DNA of 64,000 bases from Luteolibacter flavescens. GTDB taxonomy: Bacteria > Verrucomicrobiota > Verrucomicrobiia > Verrucomicrobiales > Akkermansiaceae. Positions 27,143-35,421 of this stretch are shown here, in pieces; within the stretch, counting starts at the first letter, position 1, and each line of letters begins with the position of its first letter. Made by a program: the position numbers and the translations under genes. A model generated the notes under the pieces. It was not told the origin of the DNA and ran no database searches. It saw only the letters and a list, made by a program, of their open reading frames with translations. The stretch spans positions 62,001 to 126,000 of the forward strand of contig NZ_JAPDDS010000006.1 in the NCBI RefSeq assembly GCF_025950085.1, in the 5' to 3' direction.

Positions 27143-28192
27143 TCACAGCATGTCTGCGAGGCGCTGCAGTTCGTCGGCGTTGAGGTCATCGATCCCCTTC
27201 GTGATCTGCTCCTTTGTCGGGCGGACGGTCGTCTGGTGCCCTGGTGCCAGGTTTGAGCCGACAGGCCGTGATGGCTTTGCCGGGGCAGGTGTGGCAGGTG
27301 GTTTCGCGGGTGCTCCCTTGGTGATTCCGAGATCGCTGGCCACTTCATCGGCCATCGCCTTGATGTAGTTCGGATCCTTCAAGCGTGGGTCGCCCTTCGA
27401 GCGGGCCGCGGTGACGCGGTCGTCGAGGATGCGGTTGAAGGCGGAGTTGTCGTCCGCCGTCTGCTCGGGATACGCGGCTTCCACCTCTTCGACGGCAGCT
27501 TCAAACCTCTGGCTGTAGACGGAGGCTGCGGCTGCCTGGTCCTTGGCCGTAACCGCCGCTTCCTTTTCCGCGTATTCGGCGCGGACGAGGTCGAGGCCGA
27601 GGGATTCGATTTCCCTCGTGAGCTTTCGGACTTGGGCCCGGTCGAAATCATCGTCGGCTTGGTCCCGCTGTTCGCGGAGATCCTCGATCCGGCTTTGAAT
27701 CTCGCTGACCTTCGAAGGAGTGGCTTCGAGCTGTGGAGTGGGCTGCTGATCTTCCACCGGCGCTGCGTTCGACGGGTCCGCGGTGTTACCCTTCAGTAGG
27801 GCGACGGCCTCGAAAATGTCAGTGGCCTTGCCCTGGCGAATGAGTTCGACGGCGGCGGCAGTCTGTTGGGCTGCATCCGGATCGACTCCGTTCAAGGATA
27901 GGCGTCGGCGGAAGTTCTTCTCGGGATCGGCCGTCGGCGCTTGCTCCGGTTCTGCTTCAGCTTCGGCAGCAGCTGCAGGTGCAGCTTCCGGCTCGGCTTC
28001 GGCGGGTGCAGCGGGTTCGGCATCTTGGGAGGCCTCCTGCGGAACTGCGTCGATCGCGTCGAACAGTTCGTCCAAAGAAGCTCCATCAAATGGGGATGCG
28101 GATTCGCCAACCGGCTGCTGTTCGCTCGCGGGAGTGGCGGTATCAATCACGGGCGGCTGTTCGCTCGTCCCGTTCTCGTTTTGGTCTGACAT
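27143..28192 (-). CDS. Probable scaffold protein
   Basis: A 349-residue acidic, Ala/Glu-rich, low-complexity protein from the ATG at 28192. A disordered acidic N-terminal third (EAEPEAAPAAAAEAEAEPEQ) is followed by coiled-coil helices (IQSRIEDLREQRDQADDDFD) and a basic Pro-rich segment near the end. Its place immediately upstream of the capsid gene is standard for the internal scaffold of head assembly. The late motif sits 33 bases before its start, so it probably begins the head transcript. Confidence 0.75.
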   Translation of the reverse strand: MSDQNENGTSEQPPVIDTATPASEQQPVGESASPFDGASLDELFDAIDAVPQEASQDAEPAAPAEAEPEAAPAAAAEAEAEPEQAPTADPEKNFRRRLSLNGVDPDAAQQTAAAVELIRQGKATDIFEAVALLKGNTADPSNAAPVEDQQPTPQLEATPSKVSEIQSRIEDLREQRDQADDDFDRAQVRKLTREIESLGLDLVRAEYAEKEAAVTAKDQAAAASVYSQRFEAAVEEVEAAYPEQTADDNSAFNRILDDRVTAARSKGDPRLKDPNYIKAMADEVASDLGITKGAPAKPPATPAPAKPSRPVGSNLAPGHQTTVRPTKEQITKGIDDLNADELQRLADML

Positions 28193-28224
28193 CGCCGCGG
28201 ATCGTGCCCGGCATTTTTCGGTGG

Positions 28225-28238
28225 CGTAACGGGCGCAA
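28225..28238 (-). promoter_or_regulatory. Late motif upstream of the scaffold gene
   Basis: TTGCGCCCGTTACG on the minus strand, 33 bases before the scaffold ATG. The bases right before the start (CACGATCCGCGGCG) resemble those before the portal and large terminase starts. Confidence 0.7.
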
Positions 28239-28265
28239 CTGCTCAAGGTCCGCCGTTACGGACAG

Positions 28266-28622
28266 ATGAGCATTGAGGCAGCAGAGGGATATATCGAGCT
28301 GGGCCTTTTCCACGATGCGTGGGACGCACTGGAGGACTTGGAGCCCGCTCAAAAGACCATGCCAGCCGTTATCCGGCTGCGGCTGCAATGCGCTCTTGGA
28401 TTCGAGCGCTGGATGATGGTCGAGACCTTGGCTGACCTGCTAGCCCAAGGCGAGGAGAGTGATCGCGAGGGCGCGGCGCGGGCCTACCATCTCCTTGTCG
28501 TCGTGTCCTTGAGGGTGAAGAGAATCGAGACCGCAAAGCGATTCGTTGCGAAAGCCGTTGAAGCTTGGCCAGCAATTCGCTCGGAGATCATCGACGACCC
28601 GGATCTCTCCGAACTCTTCTGA
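28266..28622 (+). CDS. Small TPR-like protein
   Basis: A 118-residue helical protein (MSIEAAEGYIELGLFHDAWD) with TPR-like pairs and the ending AVEAWPAIRSEIIDDPDLSE. It is the same length and layout as the minus-strand protein at 17842-18198. It is divergent from the scaffold gene. A palindrome GTCCGCCGTTACGGAC sits just upstream and contains CCGTTACGG, related to the late motif core. Role unknown. Confidence 0.7.
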   Translation: MSIEAAEGYIELGLFHDAWDALEDLEPAQKTMPAVIRLRLQCALGFERWMMVETLADLLAQGEESDREGAARAYHLLVVVSLRVKRIETAKRFVAKAVEAWPAIRSEIIDDPDLSELF

Positions 28623-28744
28623 TAGGTTTTTCCGAAGGTATCCTTCGAAACTCTCTCCTCCAAGGGGGAGGCAAAAACGGATACGACTGCCGCTTCCCCA
28701 GAGTCATGAGCACATCCGGTTGGACTGGCCGGGTGCCGACAACG

Positions 28745-28773
28745 AGCCCCCGCGGCGGCGACCCGCGGGGGCT
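28745..28773 (+). terminator. Strong hairpin after the TPR-like gene
   Basis: AGCCCCCGCGG and CCGCGGGGGCT pair around a seven-base loop, followed by TTCCTTCC. The T tract is poor. The stretch 28623-29109 holds this hairpin and the next terminator but no gene that I can support. Confidence 0.5.
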
Positions 28774-28912
28774 TCCTTCCCTCAGAGCAGGTTCCACTGC
28801 GACTCCTCTAACCATTTGCGATTTCGTTGGCGCGGTCCCCCCCGGGGATTAGGATGAGTTGCCCCCGTTGTATGGCGATACGAAGGGGCACAAACAGACA
28901 GCATACTGAGAG

Positions 28913-28952
28913 GCGCGCCTTCTTCTGAGAGGTAGAAGGCGCGCTTTTCTTT
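28913..28952 (+). terminator. Rho-independent terminator
   Basis: GCGCGCCTTCT, ten-base loop, AGAAGGCGCGC, then TTTTCTTTT on the plus strand. It would end plus-strand transcripts from the TPR-like gene. Confidence 0.85.
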
Positions 28953-29109
28953 TGCGGAAGGACAACCAGCAAGTCGCATGGAATTTCTGCTCTGGCTTCC
29001 CTAGGCTTTCGAGGCGACCGGGCCTCTACGTAAAAATACTTTGACGACCTTGATTTCCATGTAAAGTAACCGGCGCTGTTTTCCTTGCGGCCGGTGGAAG
29101 CCGGGGGGC

Positions 29110-29655
29110 TTGAGAGACCACCGTCGCGACGAATCCAGCATCAGCTTCAGAATTGAGCCGTCCTCCCCGACGACCCATTCTGAGCAACCCGTCGATCTCT
29201 CCATCCGGGGGGACGAGAGATCGACTCAGCCATGGGTGCCCTCTCCATCACCCGGAGAGGGCACCTCCGGTCTGGCACACACCCATACCGGTGTCTTTGG
29301 GGGGGCGTTACAAAGAACATCGTCCCTCGATCATCGCAAGGAGATCGCGGATCAATTAGATCAAATCCCGGCGCTTGCCCGCTCCAACACTGCAGTGAAC
29401 CGGTCTCGACTGAGCATCCAGCAGCGCGCGATCCTCGAGCTTGCCGCGCGACACGGCGGAAAGTGCTGGCCGGAGCTGATCTATCGGGAACTGCACGGAC
29501 ATCCTCCGAAATGCGGGAATGGGCCCGGTCGAAGGACTCCAATACCGCCTTCGACCCGGACCATGGTCTCAAAACGCCTGGCGACCTTGGTCGAGAGGGG
29601 ATTGCTGAGGCGAGATGCCTATGGGCGCACCTTCACGCTGGTTGTGGCCGCGTAG
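29110..29655 (+). CDS. Winged-helix-like protein, start uncertain
   Basis: The C-terminal ~80 residues look like a winged helix: RLSIQQRAILELAARHGGKC, then TRTMVSKRLATLVERGLLRR and YGRTFTLVV as the wing. The N-terminal ~90 residues from the TTG at 29110 are Ser/Pro-rich and may be untranslated. The real start may be downstream near 29370. It could be a transcription regulator of the accessory plus-strand genes. Confidence 0.5.
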   Translation: MRDHRRDESSISFRIEPSSPTTHSEQPVDLSIRGDERSTQPWVPSPSPGEGTSGLAHTHTGVFGGALQRTSSLDHRKEIADQLDQIPALARSNTAVNRSRLSIQQRAILELAARHGGKCWPELIYRELHGHPPKCGNGPGRRTPIPPSTRTMVSKRLATLVERGLLRRDAYGRTFTLVVAA

Positions 29656-29832
29656 GATGTCTGAATCTTTTGAGGTTCGACCGGTGGTGTGCCCGGCCCG
29701 GAGAAAGTTTTATCTGGCGCTTGGGGCGATCCACTTCAAGAGTGAACCTCTTCGCGTCTACCACTGATGCGGGCTCCTTTGGCAACCGCTTTGCCAACCC
29801 GCCTTTGGCCGGTCCGCTTTCCCACGTGCCTT

Positions 29833-30150
29833 ATGCGCCAGATCGCTTGCCTCGACCAGATTCGCTCGTGCATCCTGAAGAGGATGCGATGCTCCTTTGT
29901 CTACAGACGCGAGAAGCTCGTCGCGGATCTCTACCTCCTTGGCCAATGTCGACCGAATCTCAGCTACATGGTGGTCGCTTGGGTAATCGAGCCGATCGAG
30001 AGGTGGCAGCACCTCATCTATTCCCAGATCTACGACCTTGAATGTGTGGGAAAAGCTGACGCGATTCGTCCCGACTTCAACCCTCGTGACCGAAAGATTG
30101 TCGTCATCGACACTCACTTGCCCGTGGTTCGCGGATCCCACCGAAACTGA
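29833..30150 (+). CDS. Small WYL-like protein
   Basis: A 105-residue protein from the ATG at 29833. FVYRREKLVADLYLLGQ followed by LSYMVVAWVIEP and IYDLECVGK..RPDFNPRD has the strand order of the stand-alone WYL-type domains found in some bacteria, a ligand-sensing fold. The match is modest. An antisense frame covers the same bases but looks less protein-like. Confidence 0.5.
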   Translation: MRQIACLDQIRSCILKRMRCSFVYRREKLVADLYLLGQCRPNLSYMVVAWVIEPIERWQHLIYSQIYDLECVGKADAIRPDFNPRDRKIVVIDTHLPVVRGSHRN

Positions 30151-30176
30151 CTGAGCGGGACCCCAAGCGACAGCGG

Positions 30177-30446
30177 TCAGACTTCCTGCGAAGGCGGCGT
30201 GGTTGTCGGAGGAAGAATGATCGATGGCCGTCTATGGACCCACAGGCACGTGGCGACTCCGCAACCGCCGGACAAGCGTTCGATGTCCTTCCGCATCGCC
30301 TCCATCTGAACCGCCTGATCCGTGATCACCCGCGACTGCGAGGTAATCCGAGAATTAAGCGAGCTGAAGATCACGCTCGCCAGCGTGCAGATGCAGCCGC
30401 ACAGGGCGGCAATGGTGCCGAGAAACCATCCAAGAGGAACTTCCAT
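30177..30446 (-). CDS. Small membrane protein of the lysis cassette
   Basis: An 89-residue protein with one N-terminal transmembrane helix (GWFLGTIAALCGCICTLASV). A polar helix follows (SRVITDQAVQMEAMRKDIER) and then a Pro-rich C-terminus. It starts 15 bases after the amidase stop. The N-in single helix with periplasmic coiled coil resembles an inner-membrane spanin or XhlA-like accessory holin. Which one cannot be decided. Confidence 0.6.
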   Translation of the reverse strand: MEVPLGWFLGTIAALCGCICTLASVIFSSLNSRITSQSRVITDQAVQMEAMRKDIERLSGGCGVATCLWVHRRPSIILPPTTTPPSQEV

Positions 30447-30461
30447 CGGGGAAAAGAGGGG

Positions 30462-31082
30462 TCAGAGGGTGGGGATTGCCGCGGTGAATCCGCAAGCGGC
30501 GCGGAGGGCGGCCATCGGGAACGCAGGGCCGGGGTCGGACTTGCGGCCGCGTGCGATGTCCTCGTGGCCGATGATGTCGTCGAGGTTGTAGCGCTTCACG
30601 AGGGCCAATGATACGCGCTCGCAGGCAGCGAGCTGTGAAGCGGGGAAGGCCTCCCAGTCGGCAACGGGCCCGCCGTGCTTGTGCTTCGCGCGGACTGAAC
30701 CGAAGCCCGGCTGCTTGGCGGCCCAGTCGTAGGCGTCACGACCTGGAGTATCGGCGCCCGCGTTTGCCAGCTCAATGCCGATGGAACAGGAGTTGAGGCC
30801 GACGTAGAGCTTCCCCGTCTTCGGGTCCCTCCATTGGGAGGTTCCGGCGTGCCCGGCTGTGACATTGAAGGGACGGCACTGGATGATGGTGCCGTCGCGA
30901 TCGATCACCACGTGAGCGCTCGCTCCGTTCGCGCCGGGATTCCTCCACCACTCGATGCTGCTGACTGCAGTAGCTCCTGAGGTGAAGTGGACGACTTCAA
31001 AGCGGCGCGTGTTCATGGGGCTGCCGCCCGGGATCAGTGCGCGCTTCACTCCTTCGAGCCAGTGGTCTGCGGTGATGTTCAT
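30462..31082 (-). CDS. N-acetylmuramoyl-L-alanine amidase endolysin
   Basis: A 206-residue amidase_2-type zinc enzyme that cuts the bond between MurNAc and the peptide stem to release phage. The first zinc ligand is in FEVVHFTSG (about 30), the second and the catalytic residues in IGHEDIARGRKSDPGPAFP (about 175-193). No signal peptide is present, so export depends on a holin. I chose the ATG at 31082 because the preceding small gene ends there with an ATGA overlap; upstream ATGs at 31118 and 31124 are in the same frame. Confidence 0.92.
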   Translation of the reverse strand: MNITADHWLEGVKRALIPGGSPMNTRRFEVVHFTSGATAVSSIEWWRNPGANGASAHVVIDRDGTIIQCRPFNVTAGHAGTSQWRDPKTGKLYVGLNSCSIGIELANAGADTPGRDAYDWAAKQPGFGSVRAKHKHGGPVADWEAFPASQLAACERVSLALVKRYNLDDIIGHEDIARGRKSDPGPAFPMAALRAACGFTAAIPTL

Positions 31083-31216
31083 CGGCGTTTTGCTTCGTAG
31101 CGGGTGAGGGTTGTCCATGGGCACCTCGGCACGATCAGCGCCGAGGCCTGCGCCCCGCTGAAATAAAGCGCGGGGAGCAGGCTAATGAGAACGGGCGCAG
31201 TGGTGCGGTGGGTCAT
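31079..31216 (-). CDS. Tiny exported peptide overlapping the amidase start
   Basis: A 45-codon frame. Basic start then a hydrophobic run (APVLISLLPALYFSGAQASA) resembling a signal peptide, then about 20 polar residues. Its stop overlaps the amidase ATG (ATGA), as in coupled lysis genes. Its position and size suggest an Rz1-like role, but there is no lipobox. A variant of the late motif (TGCGCCCGTTCTC) lies inside it. Confidence 0.45.
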   Translation of the reverse strand: MTHRTTAPVLISLLPALYFSGAQASALIVPRCPWTTLTRYEAKRR

Positions 31217-31238
31217 CGGGTGAGCGTTCGAAGGAGGA

Positions 31239-31823
31239 TCACTTTCCCGCGTCGATCACCTGAGCGGCCCTCTGTGCGACGAGGCCGGCATTATAGAGGC
31301 CCCACACGGCATCTGCCGGGGACGACTTGGCCCTGAGGACGTCCGCGGATGCCACGTTGAAGCTCTTCCCGTCGGCGGTTTTCACCGGCTCCGAAGGGAT
31401 CGGCTGTCCGGTTATTCCGGCATAGACGCCCGTGCAGGACGGAGTGAGGAACAGCGCGAGGAGAGCGAAGATCCACAGCGGTGTGGTGCCCGCTCCAGAC
31501 GTGCCGTTCGACTTCGCCGAGATCGTCCACGAGGTGGAAATCAGGACGAGTGCCACACCGGAGAGCGCTTCGGCCTTTGCAGGGTCAATGATGCCGTAAG
31601 CTACGAGGACGCCGGAAGCGCCGGAGAGGACCTTGCGAATGAGGCTGAGGACGACGTCCAGCCCTTCGTTTGCCTTGAGGGCGAAGACGAGCGAGACGAG
31701 GGCGATGATAACACCGGAAACGAGTTCAACGGTGCTGGAGGTGGTGACGCCGTAGGTCACCAGTGCGGCACCGATTGCGGTGCCGACTTCACGGACGATG
31801 CCAAGTGCTTGGTCTTTGTTCAT
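31239..31823 (-). CDS. Holin-like membrane protein with internal duplication and lipobox
   Basis: A 194-residue protein. Two similar halves each have a hydrophobic hairpin: VGTAIGAALVTYG...LVSGVIIALVSLVFA and SGASGVLVAYG...ALSGVALVLISTSW, ending ALKANEG and SAKSNG. A third hydrophobic helix (LWIFALLALFLTPSCTG) ends in a lipobox-like TPSC, followed by ~55 soluble residues. It precedes the amidase, so it likely permeabilises the membrane. The lipobox after a late helix hints at a fused spanin-like tail. Confidence 0.7.
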   Translation of the reverse strand: MNKDQALGIVREVGTAIGAALVTYGVTTSSTVELVSGVIIALVSLVFALKANEGLDVVLSLIRKVLSGASGVLVAYGIIDPAKAEALSGVALVLISTSWTISAKSNGTSGAGTTPLWIFALLALFLTPSCTGVYAGITGQPIPSEPVKTADGKSFNVASADVLRAKSSPADAVWGLYNAGLVAQRAAQVIDAGK

Positions 31824-31853
31824 GGGAAGGATGGGATGGAGATAGGTTGCGGG

Positions 31854-33977
31854 TCACTGGCGCTCCGTGAGCATCCAGTCGAAAGTGCTGGTGTCGGTGG
31901 TCACCGTCGCTCCGTTCGCATTGATCGCGGTGATGGTGAAAGAGGCCCCGGCGGTCTTCGTCACGAGATAGGAGTCGCCTCCCGTGCCGCCGTGGGCCGT
32001 CTTGGTGATGTCGATGTGCGTGTTTGCCGTGATACTCGTGTTCGCGACGGTGGCCACGCCTGCCACCAGTGCGACGCCCGTGCCGATTCGCGCATTCGCG
32101 CCGGTCTTCAGGCTCACGCCGAGGCCGACGTTCTCGAACTTCAGGTTGCCTGTTTGATCGAACCTGCTTGCGACCGTTCCGTTGGAAGCTCCGCTTGCAC
32201 CCGTCCGCATTTCAAAGAGGTTTGCGGTCTGCCCAGTGATCCCGGAGGCGCAGAGGGCGATCATGCCAGCTGTGCCAGAGTGGGCCTCAACACGACCGGT
32301 GGGTTGGCGAGCGCTGATCGTGAGTCCGACCTGTCCCATGATCCATTGGCCGGCCGAATTGATGTTCGTGTAATCCTGCGAGCCCCGGCGGAATGCCAGG
32401 CCCGAGGCGCGCCAGTCGGAACTTGTTCCATACTGCCAAATCACGTTGACCGGATTTGCGTTCACGGTCCCTTGACCCATGTCCGAGAACGACAGCCCGG
32501 TTCCATTGCCGAGCGAGCCGTCGAAGTAGATCGGGAAGTCGAAATTGGGAACTGACGTGACTCCGCGGCCATACCATTGCGGGCCACTGGCAAAGTTTCC
32601 CTGGGTGTCGTGAAGGAAGCGACGAACCGGCTGGAAGTAATCGAAGACTGCCTGGGAGATCAGCACATCGCCGTAGTAGGCAGTGTGAACCTCCCCTGGC
32701 GCGGCGCGGTGGATCAGCATGTTCTTCGCCTGCTGGATGGTCGCAGGCATCACCGCCTTGATGTCCACGAAGGTTGCGGAATTGTCGGCATCTGCGGCGA
32801 AGGCGCGCATGTAGGCGTCAATCGAGGCATTCCGCGGTTCCGAACCGTCATCGGTGAGGTGACGACCGATGAGGACAAGGTCACACTCGGGACGTGCAGT
32901 GCGGATGCGGGTGATGACGGTCAGAAAGTCCGGCACCCATGCAGCAAGATCGACTTCCGCCTTCTCCCGGAAGAAGATGACGTCCGGCTTCAGCCAGCCG
33001 AGCAAGGTGTCCCAGTTCGACTGCGTGGTCTGCGCCATCTGCGCCATCGTGCAGCCTCCGATGGACACGTCGCAGTCGACGACCCCCTGCCGGGAGGTGG
33101 CAACGACCGGATTGTTCTGCGAGAGATTGGTGATACCGGCGGCGAGGATCTTCGGAGTGCCGGACGCCCAGACGACGCGTATGCGGGTGGAGATGGGACC
33201 GAATGCGGCGCTCTCCCACACCTGCAGACCGCTGGTGGCGACCGAGTTGCAGTTGACCGTCGCAAGCGCGGTCCATGCTCCGGCCGCGGTTTCGTATTGG
33301 ACAGTGAAGGACCCCGCTGCCGCGCCCTCATAGGCGACCATTGCGAAGCGACCGACGGGAAGCTTGCCGGTGCCGTCTCCATTCAGCCCAAAGGTGGCAA
33401 ATGACGATGTGTTGGTAGACAGGGTGATCGTGCGGCCGCCGAATGGCGTGAGCGTATACTCACTGTAATGGGCGGAGAGAACGGCAGTGCCGTTGAGAGC
33501 TACCTGTGAACTCATCTTCACCGTTCCGGCTGTCCCAAGAACCGCTCGCAGCAGGGACACGCAGTTGGTAGCCCATGAGTCTCCCACCGTCAGGGTGCGG
33601 ATAACTGGAGGCAGCGAGTTTTGCCGGTTCCAGTTCAGGTGGTTCATCGTCCAGTACAGCCGCTGCGGAGCGCTGTTGAGGTCGTTGGCTGCGGATGGCT
33701 TGATCGCGTTCCATCCCGCCAACGCGTCGAAGTTCGACATGTCGCGAAGCAGGATCTCGTCAGCGGATACCGCTCTGCCGGTGAGCCGGTCGATCAGACG
33801 GAGGGCATAGCGGGCGACTGTCGCGGCGGGTTCCTCGGCAGTGGTCCCGCGCGGGGTCCAGAGCTTCGCGATCGCCTTGAAGGCGCGCTTGCCGATGCCG
33901 TCGGAGTTGTTCACGCCCGCGAAGTCGCGGTGCGGATCTGGAAGGCGGTTGCGGTCGGCGTTGAAAGGGTCGGGCAT
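31854..33977 (-). CDS. Tail fibre with SGNH/GDSL hydrolase domain
   Basis: A 707-residue protein. The N-terminal ~85 residues are the module shared with the proteins at 35418-36233 and 36243-36770 (ARYALRLIDRLTGRAVSADE). A GDSL-type esterase domain follows: block I TLTVGDSWATN (about 128), block V-like GEVHTAYYGDVLIS near 410. The C-terminal part is repetitive beta structure typical of fibre tips. The hydrolase probably removes acyl groups from host surface polysaccharide during adsorption. No chaperone-type self-cleaving tail is evident. Confidence 0.8.
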   Translation of the reverse strand: MPDPFNADRNRLPDPHRDFAGVNNSDGIGKRAFKAIAKLWTPRGTTAEEPAATVARYALRLIDRLTGRAVSADEILLRDMSNFDALAGWNAIKPSAANDLNSAPQRLYWTMNHLNWNRQNSLPPVIRTLTVGDSWATNCVSLLRAVLGTAGTVKMSSQVALNGTAVLSAHYSEYTLTPFGGRTITLSTNTSSFATFGLNGDGTGKLPVGRFAMVAYEGAAAGSFTVQYETAAGAWTALATVNCNSVATSGLQVWESAAFGPISTRIRVVWASGTPKILAAGITNLSQNNPVVATSRQGVVDCDVSIGGCTMAQMAQTTQSNWDTLLGWLKPDVIFFREKAEVDLAAWVPDFLTVITRIRTARPECDLVLIGRHLTDDGSEPRNASIDAYMRAFAADADNSATFVDIKAVMPATIQQAKNMLIHRAAPGEVHTAYYGDVLISQAVFDYFQPVRRFLHDTQGNFASGPQWYGRGVTSVPNFDFPIYFDGSLGNGTGLSFSDMGQGTVNANPVNVIWQYGTSSDWRASGLAFRRGSQDYTNINSAGQWIMGQVGLTISARQPTGRVEAHSGTAGMIALCASGITGQTANLFEMRTGASGASNGTVASRFDQTGNLKFENVGLGVSLKTGANARIGTGVALVAGVATVANTSITANTHIDITKTAHGGTGGDSYLVTKTAGASFTITAINANGATVTTDTSTFDWMLTERQ

Positions 33978-33997
33978 GTGAAGGTGGGGTGAGAGGG

Positions 33998-34552
33998 TTA
34001 GGACTCGGGTTCAGCAGTGGAGGAGGGGATCAGCTCCATCATCGCGGCCTTGGCCTCCGCCAGCTCCGGCGGCACCTCGATGGCCTCGATGGTCGCGCGG
34101 GCGAGATCCGTCTCATCCGCTTGCAGCAGTACGCGCACGGTGGCAAAGGCGATGCCGAAGCTCCCCTGCAGCTCCACCGGCACGGCCGCGCGGAAGACCG
34201 CATTAAGGTCGGACAGCAGCGTGGATGGGGGTGGCTCCGGCACTGCGGTCAGCCGGGCAATCTCATCGGCGTGCTGCTGCGCTAGGTCCGCGAGCTCGCT
34301 GATTCGCTGCATGTCCTTGGACTGGGCCAGCTCCTTCAAAGCGGTCGCATGATTATCGGCTAGCACCATGGCCTCGCCCTCCAGTTCGCCGACGCGCGTC
34401 ACCGCCGCGGCATTGAGGGCGGGCAGCAGCGCTGCGAGCGCGGCCAGATCCAGCGGTATCGGCGAGCCGCTGTCAGTGGTCTCGCTCGCGCCGAGGAAGA
34501 CCCCGTCCTCGGCGGACAGCACAATTAGGATTCTCTGTTGTTGGGCAGACAT
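33998..34552 (-). CDS. Tail-associated coiled-coil protein
   Basis: A 184-residue protein from the ATG at 34552. Helical with heptad character (LADNHATALKELAQSKDMQR, ADLAQQHADEIARL). It lies between two fibre genes, where fibre assembly or linker proteins are common. No family identified. Confidence 0.6.
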   Translation of the reverse strand: MSAQQQRILIVLSAEDGVFLGASETTDSGSPIPLDLAALAALLPALNAAAVTRVGELEGEAMVLADNHATALKELAQSKDMQRISELADLAQQHADEIARLTAVPEPPPSTLLSDLNAVFRAAVPVELQGSFGIAFATVRVLLQADETDLARATIEAIEVPPELAEAKAAMMELIPSSTAEPES

Positions 34553-34584
34553 GTTCGGGAATGTTGTGAGTGAGGGTTGGTTGG

Positions 34585-35421
34585 TCAGAGCACCATGCGG
34601 ACGATCCAGTTGGTCCCGTTTGATCGGACCAGCGCGCGAACTGCGCCGCCGCCCGCCACTGTTGCTCCCGCTGCCGGACCATTGGCATCCGTCACCTCGA
34701 TCCACATTCGCGCGTTCGTGGAGGCAGTAGGCAAGGTGCCCACCGTGGACTGGCCGTAGGTGATGCCGCCCCCGGCCATGACGCTCTGGCAGGCGATGGA
34801 CGCATCCGCAGAGTTCACACGATTCCGGAGCTTGAGTAGCCCATCCGTATCGGCATCGAATACTACCCCCCGCGAGTTGCTTGAGTTTGTTAGCCGGAGA
34901 GTAGAGTTGCCCAACGCAACCACTGCAACTCGGCTCGACCAAGACAGAGTGTCAGTGGGGCCAATTGTTAGGTTCGTAAACGTTCCCGCCGCAGGTGTCG
35001 TGCCCCCGATAGCCACATTGTCCATCGAGCCCACGCTCGCTGGAAGTAAAAGCAGTGTGCCACCCCCATTCGGAGCCAGTCCAATCTGGCCGTTCTGCGT
35101 AGTGAACGCGATGCTGGCGTTGCCTGTGGCGGAGACAAAGAATTGTTGGCCAGCTCCAGGCTCAAAAAGAGTGGTGCTGTTCCAGGTATTGATGCCCGTC
35201 CACGCGTTAGTTCCAGCGAGAGAACCCTTCCCGTCGAGCGTGGTTTGTAGACCTGTAATATCGGTCTGAGCATGCGAATGGCTTGCATTCGCGAAGATGC
35301 CTCGCGGCAGCATCACGGGATTGCCGAGGCCATCGAGAGCGAACAGTGAAAGCGTGGCCGCGCTGACCTCGCGGAAGGTCACGTTGCCATCAACGTTCTG
35401 TGTGAGGATGAAGGTCGTCAT
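34585..35421 (-). CDS. Tail fibre / beta-rich tip protein
   Basis: A 278-residue protein. Collar-like ASHSHAQTDITGLQTTLDGK is the short repeat common in phage fibres; beta repeats follow (AWTGINTWNSTTLFEPGAGQ, QFFVSATGNASIAFTTQNGQ). It starts in an ATGA overlap with the preceding fibre gene, so the two are co-translated. Probable receptor-binding fibre segment. Confidence 0.75.
   Translation of the reverse strand: MTTFILTQNVDGNVTFREVSAATLSLFALDGLGNPVMLPRGIFANASHSHAQTDITGLQTTLDGKGSLAGTNAWTGINTWNSTTLFEPGAGQQFFVSATGNASIAFTTQNGQIGLAPNGGGTLLLLPASVGSMDNVAIGGTTPAAGTFTNLTIGPTDTLSWSSRVAVVALGNSTLRLTNSSNSRGVVFDADTDGLLKLRNRVNSADASIACQSVMAGGGITYGQSTVGTLPTASTNARMWIEVTDANGPAAGATVAGGGAVRALVRSNGTNWIVRMVL

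Noticed and set aside
29758..30141. 127-codon minus-strand frame opposite the WYL-like gene
   Set aside because: The plus-strand frame has better hydrophobic-core patterning. The minus frame shows no domain.
31187..31200. TGCGCCCGTTCTC as another late motif
   Set aside because: It lies inside the tiny exported-peptide frame, lacks the TTACG part and has no start codon at the usual distance. Kept only as a remark.
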